From the NCBI RefSeq assembly GCF_900113335.1, contig NZ_FOOX01000007.1:62001-126000 (forward strand): a DNA stretch of 64,000 nucleotides. The letters are read 5' to 3'. The translations under genes were made by a program, and so were the position numbers. This DNA comes from Desulfotruncus arcticus DSM 17038. Its GTDB lineage: Bacteria > Bacillota > Desulfotomaculia > Desulfotomaculales > Desulfallaceae. Within the stretch, counting starts at the first letter, position 1, and each line of letters starts with the position of its first letter. Below are positions 25,844 through 34,969 of this stretch, piece after piece. The notes beneath the pieces were generated by a model that did not search any database, was not told the origin of the DNA, and saw only the letters and a program-made list of their open reading frames with translations.

Positions 25844-27193
25844 ATGTTAACATACGGATATGACTATTCTTTTGGCGTAAAAATAGAGAAAATAAATGAT
25901 ATCCTCAAAAACAACCTCGCCGGTACGGATATCACGCTGGAGTATCAGGATAAAGATAAGGAGACCGGTTCAGAGATCACCATTAAAGCCCAAATGGCAC
26001 CCTGGCAAATCATTAAAGGTGGGAGCAATACACTGTTGCGTTTCTCCCTCCCTATTTTGCAAGGTACGATGACGGTCGAAGGTGCGGCAATTTCGGGACA
26101 TTATGACCTGGCGGGCGTGAATGCCGCAGTTGAAGTATCCCTGGCCTGGGTTGGACCGGGCAGCGGGCAGCAGTTGGAGGGAAGCGGTGATAAGACAGAG
26201 CTTGTATTTGCGCCTGAGAATACCACTTTGCCTGATAATCCCGGTTATATATCCGTTGTGTCAATAAATGATCCGGCCGGCAAACTTGATACCGTGGGCA
26301 AGGGTCTGTTCAGGGTCTACCTGGCAGATACGCTGATTAAGAATAAAACCAAAATCAGTTATATCTTCGCCAAAATCTTTCCCGATAATTCAAGTATGGC
26401 CGGCTGGTTGAAACCTTTCAAGTGGACCTATTTTTACAGCAGCAGCAAGGACCAGGAAGCCCTCTGCTTTCTTTGCATGTTGTCTGACAAGGAGTGGCCT
26501 TCAGAATCGGCTTTTGAATCGGCCGCGTTTTCCAGTTCAGCCAATGCTGTCATTCTAATCTCACAGCAAGTGTTCTTCACTGAAGTCATTCTTCCAGCAA
26601 TCAAGAAATCCTTTCCGGACGGTGAATTCCAAGTTGATGTTGCAAATGAAAAATGTACGCTGAAAAATTCAGGAAAATTCAGTGTCAAGACATCGAAAGG
26701 ATCCATTGCTGCCAGCTCATTTGTTTTAACTGAAAGTGACAGTGGCAATGGCCTGGTCACCCATGCCTCCGGCAGCGGCCCGCTTAAATTCCTTTTTGGG
26801 CTGGCTGACCTTCCCGGTGCCACTTACAGTTGGAGTTGCCAAACAAGCAATCCGCTAAACTTCAGCAACAACAAAGTAACCTTTCTGGATGACCAAAACC
26901 CGACTATCGACCATAACCAGACAATTAATTGGTATGACTGGGTGCTGCTGGCGGTGGTGGGCATAACCACCCTGCCGGGGCTTATTTCATTGATCGTAGA
27001 CAGCATCAATAATTTTTCCGATCAAGTCAGCAAAATAGGCATGGGCAACATCAATGATGAGTTTGAAAAATCGGTTGGCGGTTCGGTGGTGAACCTGGCT
27101 TCTTTTGTCAGATGGCATACCGGCAACCAGGAATTTAGCCCTGCCAATGCCAGGCTCGAAGGTGCATTCTATGTCACGGGCAATGTATCGTGA
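25844..27193 (+). CDS. P47/OrfX-type TULIP-fold protein, first copy
   Basis: 449 residues, no signal peptide. It belongs to the Clostridium P47 family (TULIP lipid-binding fold) known from orfX-type botulinum neurotoxin gene clusters. Evidence: N-terminal LTYGYDYSFGVKIEKINDI, the APWQIIKGG...LLRFSLPI block, the central AFCM-like ALCFLCMLSDKEWP stretch and an ANAVILISQQVFFTEVILP segment. The same landmarks recur in order in the next two genes. A hydrophobic patch (WVLLAVVGITTLPGLISLIV) lies near residue 370. AAAAGGAG precedes ATG. Likely role by family: a lipid-binding accessory protein. No toxin is seen. Confidence 0.8.
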   Translation: MLTYGYDYSFGVKIEKINDILKNNLAGTDITLEYQDKDKETGSEITIKAQMAPWQIIKGGSNTLLRFSLPILQGTMTVEGAAISGHYDLAGVNAAVEVSLAWVGPGSGQQLEGSGDKTELVFAPENTTLPDNPGYISVVSINDPAGKLDTVGKGLFRVYLADTLIKNKTKISYIFAKIFPDNSSMAGWLKPFKWTYFYSSSKDQEALCFLCMLSDKEWPSESAFESAAFSSSANAVILISQQVFFTEVILPAIKKSFPDGEFQVDVANEKCTLKNSGKFSVKTSKGSIAASSFVLTESDSGNGLVTHASGSGPLKFLFGLADLPGATYSWSCQTSNPLNFSNNKVTFLDDQNPTIDHNQTINWYDWVLLAVVGITTLPGLISLIVDSINNFSDQVSKIGMGNINDEFEKSVGGSVVNLASFVRWHTGNQEFSPANARLEGAFYVTGNVS

Positions 27194-27325
27194 TTTTGTC
27201 TTTTGAGCAGGGCTTGGGATAGCCGATGTGAAGAAGAACAGAAGCAGAATTTTTTAGCAGCTAAAGCTTGAGTTGATGCATCTGCCTTAGTTAAAATAAC
27301 GAATTGTAAATTAAGGAGGAGACTT

Positions 27326-29494
27326 ATGACCACTACTCTTAAAACCACCCCCCCAACCCTGCCTGTTCCAGATGTCGTGGCAGAGATCGTTAACCACAAT
27401 GATGCGGATACCTATGGTTGGGATACCGTGTTCAGCATCCGATTTAACGATGCCAATACCGCCATTGCTGATAACTGGTCGTCGGTCAGTGACAAAGTTA
27501 AGAACTTTTCGCAGGCCGCCTCGGATGCCCCGAGCTACAATGCAAAGGGTATACTGGGTCCGTGGCAATTGACTGTTGGGGGTGACGGTAAAAATATTCG
27601 CATGGTCTGTCCGTTCATTGAGGGAACATATGAAGCTGGTGGAACCAGGTATAACTTAAAAGACTACAAAGTGGTTATTGAGGTGGGCATGGAATGGGTT
27701 CCGGATCCCGACCAGTTTGCCTTTACTGTTGCCGGCAACGACAAAGTCAATCAAATAGTCTCTGCCCTTGACAAAAGCACAATCAGCCAGATACTGAAGG
27801 ATGAGTTTGCTGCTCAGCAGAATCAACTTTCGGATAGCGCCACAGTAACAGTGATCAAAAATAATCTGGAATGGATGATTGCCGACGGCAAATCAAATTA
27901 TTATATTTTTTTCAATATTGACAAGTACCAGGATCAGTTTCTCCATATTTATATGTTTGAAGATGCTTGGAGAAACAATCTGAAATTCCTTCAGGATGAA
28001 GTCAGTAAAGAGCAGCCCGCGGTTGTAATTGTAACCATCGAAAACAATAAAACCAGTGGGATTGCGGCTGCTGTACTGCCCGAACTGATGAGCGAATGGT
28101 TTAATGCCAATATTGGTGATTTTAACTACGTTTTCTCAGTTCTCGACTTAAGCCCGCAATTATCCAAGTCAGATAAATACCACTGGATCAAACCCACATC
28201 CACAAGCTATGCCGTTACCGATAACGGTACTCTGGACAACAGTGTTTTTGGGGTGCTGACCATGACGCAAAACCGGACTGCCGCTTCGAACCACCAGGTT
28301 TCAAATAATGCCATCCCGATGGGTACCGGTTCCAACAGCGCCAATGCCGGTTTTCTAATTAACGGTACTGTCTTTCTGCAAAATATGATGCTTAGCGGCG
28401 CCCGGGCAATCTTCTGTGATGCCGAAGAGAATGACTTTACAGTGACCAATGACGGTCTGACCATTCAGAACAATGCCAAACTGACTTGGGGCCGCTTCAA
28501 AAAAGACGATTCGCCGGTACGCAGTATCTCTGCCAAGTTTACCGCCGACCTTGATGCCGGCAATCTAACGTCAGACTTGCAGTATGCCTTCGGGCACTGG
28601 GAATCAATGGGCGAACAAGCGGTTTTTATCGGTATTGATGTTTCCGGTTATGCCATCGAAGTAACCGAAAAAGGCAAGAGCTGGTTTCTCTCCAAGGGTG
28701 AAAGCTCGCCGGAATACCTGCTTGAAAAGGATGGCGAAAACATCAATGCGTATACCGCGCTAGTGGTGACCATCGAAAAGAATCAATTCAAAATGAGCCT
28801 TATCCACAGCTACCTGGAGCTTGAATTCATAGATCTGAAGTACCCCGAAAGCTGGGAGTATGATGTGCACATCAACTTTACTGAACAGGTTCAGTTGAGT
28901 CTCAAAGAGATTGACGGGCGACAGATCTTTTGGTATGACCAGATTGCGCGTAATATGACGGTGAATGTGACCAAAACCAAAGCCGCCGTTACTGTTGGTA
29001 TCGTCGAGGATGTCATTATGACTGTTCTCGGCTTGGCGGCGGTAGCGGCTCCGCTTATAGACGGACTCCGGGGAGCCATCGCTGTCGGTGAAGTAACTGA
29101 AGATGCGGGTTCGGCCATGGTTACGGCAAGAGGGTTCCAAGAAGCGTATAGACTTGTGGAAGACGATTGGGTTTTGCTTGATGAAGTGGATGCCGGCACC
29201 AGTGCTGCCAGACAGGTCCGCGGTGGCTGGACCGGATTCAAGAATGCCTTTACCGCCACCCGCTGGAAAGTTCTCGGCGGAATTGCCGGTGCGGTTGGTG
29301 CCATTGTAGGCGGTGAGCAACTGATCTATGAAATTATTGAGAATTGTGCCAAAGGCGACTGGGAAAAGGTTCCCGCCTTTGATGAGTTTGCCAATGAAGT
29401 CGTCGTGCCCTACAACTGGCCGGGCGTTTCCGGTTATGACCTGAAGTGTTCCTGGCTGGCTTCCTCACTGCAAATAGGCTTAAAAGCCAGATAA
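27326..29494 (+). CDS. P47/OrfX2-type TULIP-fold protein, large copy
   Basis: 722 residues, close to the usual size of OrfX2 of botulinum orfX clusters. Landmarks: DTYGWDTVFSIRFNDANTAI near residue 30, GPWQLTVGGDGKNIRMVCPF near 75, FGVLTMTQNRTAASNHQVSN near 310, and NAGFLINGTVFLQNMMLSG shortly after. A hydrophobic segment (IVEDVIMTVLGLAAVAAPLI) lies near 560, with a glycine-rich one (VLGGIAGAVGAIVGG) near 655. These may be membrane-active, but no signal peptide is present. Strong GGAGGAG site. It is the central gene of the four-gene cluster. Assignment as OrfX2-like rests on motif order and length. Confidence 0.78.
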   Translation: MTTTLKTTPPTLPVPDVVAEIVNHNDADTYGWDTVFSIRFNDANTAIADNWSSVSDKVKNFSQAASDAPSYNAKGILGPWQLTVGGDGKNIRMVCPFIEGTYEAGGTRYNLKDYKVVIEVGMEWVPDPDQFAFTVAGNDKVNQIVSALDKSTISQILKDEFAAQQNQLSDSATVTVIKNNLEWMIADGKSNYYIFFNIDKYQDQFLHIYMFEDAWRNNLKFLQDEVSKEQPAVVIVTIENNKTSGIAAAVLPELMSEWFNANIGDFNYVFSVLDLSPQLSKSDKYHWIKPTSTSYAVTDNGTLDNSVFGVLTMTQNRTAASNHQVSNNAIPMGTGSNSANAGFLINGTVFLQNMMLSGARAIFCDAEENDFTVTNDGLTIQNNAKLTWGRFKKDDSPVRSISAKFTADLDAGNLTSDLQYAFGHWESMGEQAVFIGIDVSGYAIEVTEKGKSWFLSKGESSPEYLLEKDGENINAYTALVVTIEKNQFKMSLIHSYLELEFIDLKYPESWEYDVHINFTEQVQLSLKEIDGRQIFWYDQIARNMTVNVTKTKAAVTVGIVEDVIMTVLGLAAVAAPLIDGLRGAIAVGEVTEDAGSAMVTARGFQEAYRLVEDDWVLLDEVDAGTSAARQVRGGWTGFKNAFTATRWKVLGGIAGAVGAIVGGEQLIYEIIENCAKGDWEKVPAFDEFANEVVVPYNWPGVSGYDLKCSWLASSLQIGLKAR

Positions 29495-29602
29495 GCTCAA
29501 AATTCCTGTCAGCACCATGCAACTGTCGCTGTCAGCGGCAAATAGCACGCACTTTGGCAGGAAAAACAGATTACTCTCGTCGGGTAAAGTTAGGAGGCTG
29601 TT

Positions 29603-30988
29603 ATGGCCGCTTTATATACTTACGGTTGGGATACTGCATTTGGAATTCCGGTCCCCCTGGTTAACCAGGCGATTGTAGACAAAAAATCATCCCCGCCCGG
29701 TTTCAGTTATGCCGAAGATGCCTTTAAAGTAACCGGTGATTTTGGCGACTGGCAGATAACTCAGGGCGGTGACGGCAAAAATGTTCGCTTTCACATTCCG
29801 CTTAAGCATATCATCCTGACCTATACCAATACGGGTAAACAAATTCAGTGCCCGGACGGAACTGCGGTAATCGAGGTGAACCTGCACTATGTACCGCATA
29901 CCGCTGCAAACGGTGACTATAAAGGCACGCCGCATGCGCTGGTGGTCAAGCACACATCCGATTCGCCCGGCCAGCCTGCATTTGTCTTGATCTCCCTGGA
30001 GCTTAGCACAGATGTTGGAACCATATCCAATGCCCTCATTCAGGAAGGGCTGAAGAATTGGGGCAATGAGCATCTGAATGAGTTTAACCACATCTTCAAC
30101 GTGGTCGATCTAAACCGGATGATTGACAAGGACCAGTGGGGATTTGTCACTCCGAACTACATCAGCTATGCCTATCTGGATGGGGAAACTCCGGAAACCA
30201 GCACCTTGGGCGTATTGTGCATGACCGGGGACAGAACCGGTACAAACCTGGCTGAACAAATCTCCGAAAATATTATTCCCAAAGGAAGTAGCGCCGGATT
30301 TGCAATTTCTCAAAAGCGCACCCTTGCGGACCTCGTGCGGCCGGCCATTTGCCATGCCTACAAGGGACTGAACGTCGATAATTTTGTGATGAACCAAGAG
30401 GGGGACGAATTGTATCTTAAAGGCGGGGTTAGTATTGATCTGGGGCCGGTGGAACACAATGGTTCAACTTATTACCCCAAACTGGTGCGGCTAAACTTGA
30501 AGTCAAACGGCAAACTCTTTACCCTTACCAGCTTCACGGAAACTGAGGTTTCACCCGGTATTACCGCCACCTGTCAGGCGACCAACTGGTATACCATTGA
30601 ACTGGGAAACTCTAAAAACGGCCAGACTTTGGTCTTTAAGGAAGCCCAAAAGGGGGATATCGAACATACCATCCACCACTCGGTGGGCATTATCATTACT
30701 GAAATTGTCGTCTCAATCGTTGCCGCCATTGCACTGATTATACTGACGGTGGTAACCGAAGGCGCCGCGCTGATTGTGGGTGGTCTGGTTATTGGTCTTA
30801 TTATGGGCGCGGTTATGTTGACACCGGATATTATAGATGTGTTGAATACGGATGATGCGCCGGTTATTGATCTACTGACGGTCAATGCGGTGGACCCGAT
30901 TAAGTGGACTGGAAGTTCCGATTTTAACTTGAATTATGCCTGTCAAAATGTATCCATGCAGCTGGGGGGAACCCCTCTGTTTGTGTAG
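29603..30988 (+). CDS. P47/OrfX3-type TULIP-fold protein, third copy
   Basis: 461 residues. N-terminus LYTYGWDTAFGIPVPLVNQA, then GDWQITQGGDGKNVRFHIPL, central LGVLCMTGDRTGTNLAEQI followed by SAGFAISQKRTLADLVRPAI. Near residue 365 there is a long hydrophobic stretch (IIITEIVVSIVAAIALIILT, continuing to about 405), then IKWTGSSDFNLNYACQNVSM, a terminal block shared with the large copy (GYDLKCSWLASSLQIGL). TAGGAGG precedes ATG. Whether it corresponds to OrfX3 or P47 of the botulinum loci cannot be settled by eye. Confidence 0.78.
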   Translation: MAALYTYGWDTAFGIPVPLVNQAIVDKKSSPPGFSYAEDAFKVTGDFGDWQITQGGDGKNVRFHIPLKHIILTYTNTGKQIQCPDGTAVIEVNLHYVPHTAANGDYKGTPHALVVKHTSDSPGQPAFVLISLELSTDVGTISNALIQEGLKNWGNEHLNEFNHIFNVVDLNRMIDKDQWGFVTPNYISYAYLDGETPETSTLGVLCMTGDRTGTNLAEQISENIIPKGSSAGFAISQKRTLADLVRPAICHAYKGLNVDNFVMNQEGDELYLKGGVSIDLGPVEHNGSTYYPKLVRLNLKSNGKLFTLTSFTETEVSPGITATCQATNWYTIELGNSKNGQTLVFKEAQKGDIEHTIHHSVGIIITEIVVSIVAAIALIILTVVTEGAALIVGGLVIGLIMGAVMLTPDIIDVLNTDDAPVIDLLTVNAVDPIKWTGSSDFNLNYACQNVSMQLGGTPLFV

Positions 30989-31031
30989 AAACGGCCAGCT
31001 GACTATGACTGTAAAAGGAGAACCGGGTGAT

Positions 31032-31358
31032 ATGAAGAATAAGAATTATCGTACAGTTAAACTCAAGCATGCACTGGTTTTACCTCTGGACTACGGAGCA
31101 AAAAACCATGTGTTTACCGTGTCGTTCAAATCCTATGATCAAGGCCTCCTCCCAAAAGCAGAAAATTTTGGGATTACCGATCCGGTTAAAACAGAAAAGT
31201 TCAATCAAATTATCAAAATGCTGATATCCTACGATGAGCCGTTTTTCCAGTGGCTTGAAGCTGATGCGGAAAATACGATATTGTTTACTGAGGATCCGGT
31301 TTCCGCACTAAAAAGTGCCTTCCCGGAATTATCGGCCAGCCTGTTTGCCAGCGTTTAG
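31032..31358 (+). CDS. Small partner protein of the P47-like cluster (OrfX1-like, tentative)
   Basis: 108 residues from ATG 31032, which has AAGGAG 11 bases upstream; ATG 31002 is an alternative. The product starts with VKLKHALVLPLDYGAKNHVF and ends with an acidic helical region (LKSAFPELSASLFASV). It lies 43 bp after the third P47-like gene, in the same direction. OrfX1 of botulinum clusters is a short TULIP-type protein in the same operon, so position and size suggest a counterpart. Sequence similarity is not obvious to me. Confidence 0.5.
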   Translation: MKNKNYRTVKLKHALVLPLDYGAKNHVFTVSFKSYDQGLLPKAENFGITDPVKTEKFNQIIKMLISYDEPFFQWLEADAENTILFTEDPVSALKSAFPELSASLFASV

Positions 31359-31655
31359 AAATTTGTTGAGTAAATATTGTTTAACCTAGCTATATGCTCT
31401 GCTACGGGGAAAAGGTAGATTAGCAAAAGCAATATTTTGATGAAGGCCGTGGATCGGAGGCATGTAAAAAACAAAAAGAACAGATAGGGATCTATTCTGT
31501 GTATGGATGATGAATTATATTTTTGCTAAAGGGGGGAAGCTTTATCATTAAAGAGTCGGTTCGTTATGCGTAGCAAAGGCTATCGCATGGCGTCAAAAAT
31601 TTGATATATGTATAGCCTTTGCTCATTCCTAAAAAATCAGATTAGGAGGAGTATA
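31359..31655. other. Intergenic region with leader hairpin
   Basis: No gene seen. It ends with the 12-bp inverted repeat at 31572-31623 described separately. The rest is AT-rich. Confidence 0.4.
31572..31623 (+). promoter_or_regulatory. 12-bp inverted repeat in the leader of the CD3324-type gene
   Basis: AGCAAAGGCTAT (31572-31583) and ATAGCCTTTGCT (31612-31623) are exact complements around a 28-nt loop, 20 bp before the AGGAGGAG ribosome binding site at 31643. It could be an operator or an RNA leader structure. Confidence 0.5.
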
Positions 31656-31934
31656 ATGAGCTATATCAGAGCGATAGATGTATTGCCAGAAGAATTAATA
31701 GACAAGGTTCAAAACTATGTTGATGGTGAATACATTTATATTCCACGAAAAGTAAGCAATAGAAAGGCCTGGGGTGAAAAAAATAAAAGTAAAGAAGAAT
31801 TTACTGTTAGAAATATGGAGATATACAAAAAATATATAGCAGGAATGTCTATAACTTCTCTTTCAGAAATTTATTATTTATCACCAAAAAGTCTACAAAA
31901 AATTATTGCAAAAATAAAATTGGAAAACCAATAA
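31656..31934 (+). CDS. CD3324-family small HTH protein
   Basis: 92 residues from ATG 31656 (TTAGGAGGAG upstream). N-terminus SYIRAIDVLPEELIDKVQNY, a YIYIPRK strand, and a C-terminal helix-turn-helix (YIAGMSITSLSEIYYLSPKS) like the Mor/CD3324 family of small Firmicute proteins. Probably a DNA-binding regulator of unknown target. Monocistronic, with its own terminator. Confidence 0.75.
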   Translation: MSYIRAIDVLPEELIDKVQNYVDGEYIYIPRKVSNRKAWGEKNKSKEEFTVRNMEIYKKYIAGMSITSLSEIYYLSPKSLQKIIAKIKLENQ

Positions 31935-31939
31935 TAAGG

Positions 31940-31974
31940 TGCGCCGTGAAGCGAGAGCTACATGGCGCATTTTT
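31940..31974 (+). terminator. Rho-independent terminator
   Basis: TGCGCC (31940-31945) pairs with GGCGCA (31964-31969) before TTTTT, directly after the CD3324-type gene. Confidence 0.75.
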
Positions 31975-32058
31975 GTCTCTGAAAAGTGCTTGCGGTTGTA
32001 GCCCTAAAAAACGTGATTATAATATTTGCATAAATAGTAAGCAGGGAGGCGCTAAAAT

Positions 32059-32820
32059 ATGAAACAATGGTATGAAGCATTATTTGAAAATTATGGAGAG
32101 AAATACGGCAATGAAAATTTTACTCAGGGAACAATTGGCGAATGTGATTTTATCGAAGCGGAAATCAATTATAAAAAGTCGTTAAAAATACTAGATATCG
32201 GGTGCGGCACAGGAAGGCATTCCCTTGAGTTAACAAAAAGAGGCTATAACGTAATAGGGATAGATTTATCCGATTCTATGCTTGAGAAAGCAAGAGAAAC
32301 GGCCAAAAAGCAAAACCTGAAGATTGATTTCAAAAAGCATGACGCAAGAGATTTACCGTTTATGAATGAATTTGATGTAGCAATCATGCTTTGTGAAGGG
32401 GCATTTCCTTTAATGGAGACAGACGAGATGAATTTTGAGATTCTTAAAAATGCAACCAAAGCACTTAAAGAGAACGGAAAAATAATATTTACTACATTTA
32501 ACGGTTTGTTTCCTTTATACCATTCAGTTGAACAATTTCATGCTTCAACATCGGAGGAAGGCAATGCAACCTATGGCAGCAATACGTTCGATTTAATGAC
32601 ATTTCGCGATCACAATATTACAACAGTTGTCGATGATTTGGGTAATAAAAAAGAATTAGAGTGTAATGAAAGATATTATGTGCCCTGCGAGATTACTTGG
32701 TTACTGAAAACTCTTGGATACAAAAAGGTTGATATCTTCGGTGCAAAGCTTGGAGCTTTTTCCAGGGATGACAAACTTACAACAGAGGATTTTGAAATGT
32801 TGGTGATTGCAGAAAAATAG
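32059..32820 (+). CDS. Class I SAM-dependent methyltransferase
   Basis: 253 residues. Motif I ILDIGCGTGRHSLEL near residue 40 and motif II VIGIDLSDSMLEKARE place it in the class I SAM methyltransferases of the UbiE/Methyltransf_11 type. GGGAGGC lies before ATG. The neighbours give no substrate clue. Codon use is more AT-rich than in the bza genes, possibly acquired. Confidence 0.85.
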   Translation: MKQWYEALFENYGEKYGNENFTQGTIGECDFIEAEINYKKSLKILDIGCGTGRHSLELTKRGYNVIGIDLSDSMLEKARETAKKQNLKIDFKKHDARDLPFMNEFDVAIMLCEGAFPLMETDEMNFEILKNATKALKENGKIIFTTFNGLFPLYHSVEQFHASTSEEGNATYGSNTFDLMTFRDHNITTVVDDLGNKKELECNERYYVPCEITWLLKTLGYKKVDIFGAKLGAFSRDDKLTTEDFEMLVIAEK

Positions 32821-32936
32821 AGCAAGCTTGTAAAACATTTGATCACCACGGTTCATTCGGATATGAACGACATTTTTGAAGTGCTGATGCCATCTACTTA
32901 TACCCGCAATGCACCTACTCCGTCCTGCCGGTAAAG

Positions 32937-33422
32937 TCACGGATGCCCACTGGTGTATTGGGGATGTTCCTTTTCGCCGTAATAAATGAAATTAGGGTCG
33001 GTTTTCAGGTTCACGTCATCCAGCAAAAACCCCACGATACGGCCTGGGGTAGGCACGTCTGTATAGAGGAAAAAGTCCGCCGCAGCGTTCATCCCAGACA
33101 CCACGATCACCAATTTCTTGGTTATGCTGATATCAGGCAGCTCGGGGTAGTAGGGCGGGGGCGGCACACGCATAAGGGATGGGGGGCTGACAAATTCGTC
33201 ACCCTGGTCTGTGTTAACGGAACCGTCCCGGTCAAGCACTTTGTAACCCGCCGGTGGTCCCACCTCCACGATATATGTGCCGGGAGGCAGCGGTTTTTCT
33301 GTGGCCTCAGGGTGTCCGTAATAAGGGTCCCAATTAACTTTCCAGGGCATAGCCGCCGTCGAACACGCCGGGCCTAATCTGGTTGGAAATATTGGGCATA
33401 ACTCATTTCGAAGCTCAATCAC
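32937..33422 (-). pseudogene. Fragment of a surface-type protein with a prealbumin-like domain
   Basis: A 161-codon frame without a good start. Central part: LPPGTYIVEVGPPAGYKVLD, then ITKKLVIVVSGMNAAADFFL and PTPGRIVGFLLDDVN. This resembles carboxypeptidase-regulatory/SdrD-B-like beta-sandwich modules found in long secreted proteins. There is no signal peptide, and both ends stop abruptly. It is probably an internal piece of a larger lost gene. The family assignment is approximate. Confidence 0.5.
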
Positions 33423-33568
33423 TTTCAGGCCTACTACCTGAAACTGTCTACGCTTAACCGATAAAATTACTTCTACAGGTTCAAGACTCGCTATTGGCGA
33501 TTGGTTCTAATGTTACCAAGAACTCGGAATTATTTACACAATGGAACTTTTAAAATTATTTATCTATC

Positions 33569-34915
33569 TTAGAATACACCTATAATATGCCACCAACCCA
33601 GGCCTACAGTCATAATCGTTAAAAAGCTAAAGGCCATCTTACCACCGAATGCTTTCATAAAATCTTTAATATTTAAATATCCGTAAGAGAACACTAACAA
33701 TACTAAAATGTACTCATAAGGCATTAATACCTGCTCTAATCCCTGCAGGAAAGCCCATAGCCCGACATCAGCATTTAAGCCAACAGATTTGGCAACTTCC
33801 ACAACCGGCACAGAAAGTGATGCAGTCCTGGCAAGTGGTGTTAATACAAAGTTCACCAGCACTCCAAATACCCACAGCATGCCTAAAGTATATATTTCGG
33901 AACCGGCAAGTATTGGGTAGAATAAGTCCGCCAGGTATTTACCGCCGCCTGTAAAGTTACCAGCCGCTCCGATAGCCATACATCCGGCTACGAACAGGAA
34001 TAACGGGTAGTTTACTTGCTTTAACTTTTCTGCTTGACCAATTTTCAGCGCTGGGATATAGAACAATGAACCAGCAACTACAAATATCCAGCCGGCTTTG
34101 TTGGTATCTTGAGAACTAGCATACAAAGCCCCTACTATAACTGCCAGCGCAAAAACTTCCTGCCAGGTGAATTTACCTAAATCCTTTAACTTGGTTCTAA
34201 AGTATTCTTTACCTTCAAAGGCTTGCTCAGGTTTAAAGAAGGATAGCACTATCAGTGTGGTAGCAAAAAAATAAATTGCGTTTGGCAGGAAAAAGTATAA
34301 TGCATATTCATTAAATCCTAATGACGATTTAGCAATACCAAAACCAAAGTATGCTTGGTTAAGATAGTGGTTTAATGATGAGTTCAGGGCGGCAAATGAG
34401 GCAGTGACCATTAAACCGGCACCTAATTTGGTGCCTTTTTGAATATCCAATGACTTGCATAACCCATATACAAATGTTACAACTACGATTGCCCGGGTGG
34501 CTATGTCAGTAATCATGAAACTTAAGATAAAACCGATTAACATAATGCCAAAAATTAATCCTGCATAACTTTTACCGGTTACTGATAGAATACCATAGGA
34601 AATTCTTTTTAACAGTTTTGTTTCTTCCAAAGCCAGCGCTAACATCATGCCACCAATGATAACGTATGGAATATGCGCTGTAAATGGCCCCAAAGCCGCT
34701 TCAGCCGGGACTTTGGCCACGAAGATATAAAACAGCGGGAACGCTAGCGCGTAAACCGTCATCGGTACAAGTTCAAATGCTGCCAACAGTATGGGAAATA
34801 ATGTACAAACAAAAAACAACTTTATCTGTGGAGTGAATCCTGTTTCAGAAGTTGGGAGCAGGTAAACTAATAACGGTAACATAATTGTTATCGCCCATTG
34901 TATTTTCTTGTTCAT
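33569..34915 (-). CDS. SLC13/DASS-type anion transporter
   Basis: 448 residues with about 11-12 hydrophobic segments. It resembles divalent anion:sodium symporters: internal repeat architecture with IATRAIVVVTFVYG in the first half and LTPLARTASLSVPVVEVAKS in the second. Family substrates include dicarboxylates and sulfate. It is the last gene of the arylsulfotransferase / thioredoxin operon, 54 bp after the reductase gene, so uptake of a sulfate ester or export of its product is inferred. AGGAGGAGT precedes the start. Confidence 0.8.
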   Translation of the reverse strand: MNKKIQWAITIMLPLLVYLLPTSETGFTPQIKLFFVCTLFPILLAAFELVPMTVYALAFPLFYIFVAKVPAEAALGPFTAHIPYVIIGGMMLALALEETKLLKRISYGILSVTGKSYAGLIFGIMLIGFILSFMITDIATRAIVVVTFVYGLCKSLDIQKGTKLGAGLMVTASFAALNSSLNHYLNQAYFGFGIAKSSLGFNEYALYFFLPNAIYFFATTLIVLSFFKPEQAFEGKEYFRTKLKDLGKFTWQEVFALAVIVGALYASSQDTNKAGWIFVVAGSLFYIPALKIGQAEKLKQVNYPLFLFVAGCMAIGAAGNFTGGGKYLADLFYPILAGSEIYTLGMLWVFGVLVNFVLTPLARTASLSVPVVEVAKSVGLNADVGLWAFLQGLEQVLMPYEYILVLLVFSYGYLNIKDFMKAFGGKMAFSFLTIMTVGLGWWHIIGVF

Positions 34916-34969
34916 GATACTCCTCCTAATACTGTCTTGTTATGACCTGTTTACCAATATAATTACTTT

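Noticed and set aside
25844..31358. A botulinum-type neurotoxin locus
   Set aside because: No zinc-protease toxin, NTNH or BotR-like gene was found in the window; only the accessory-type proteins are present.
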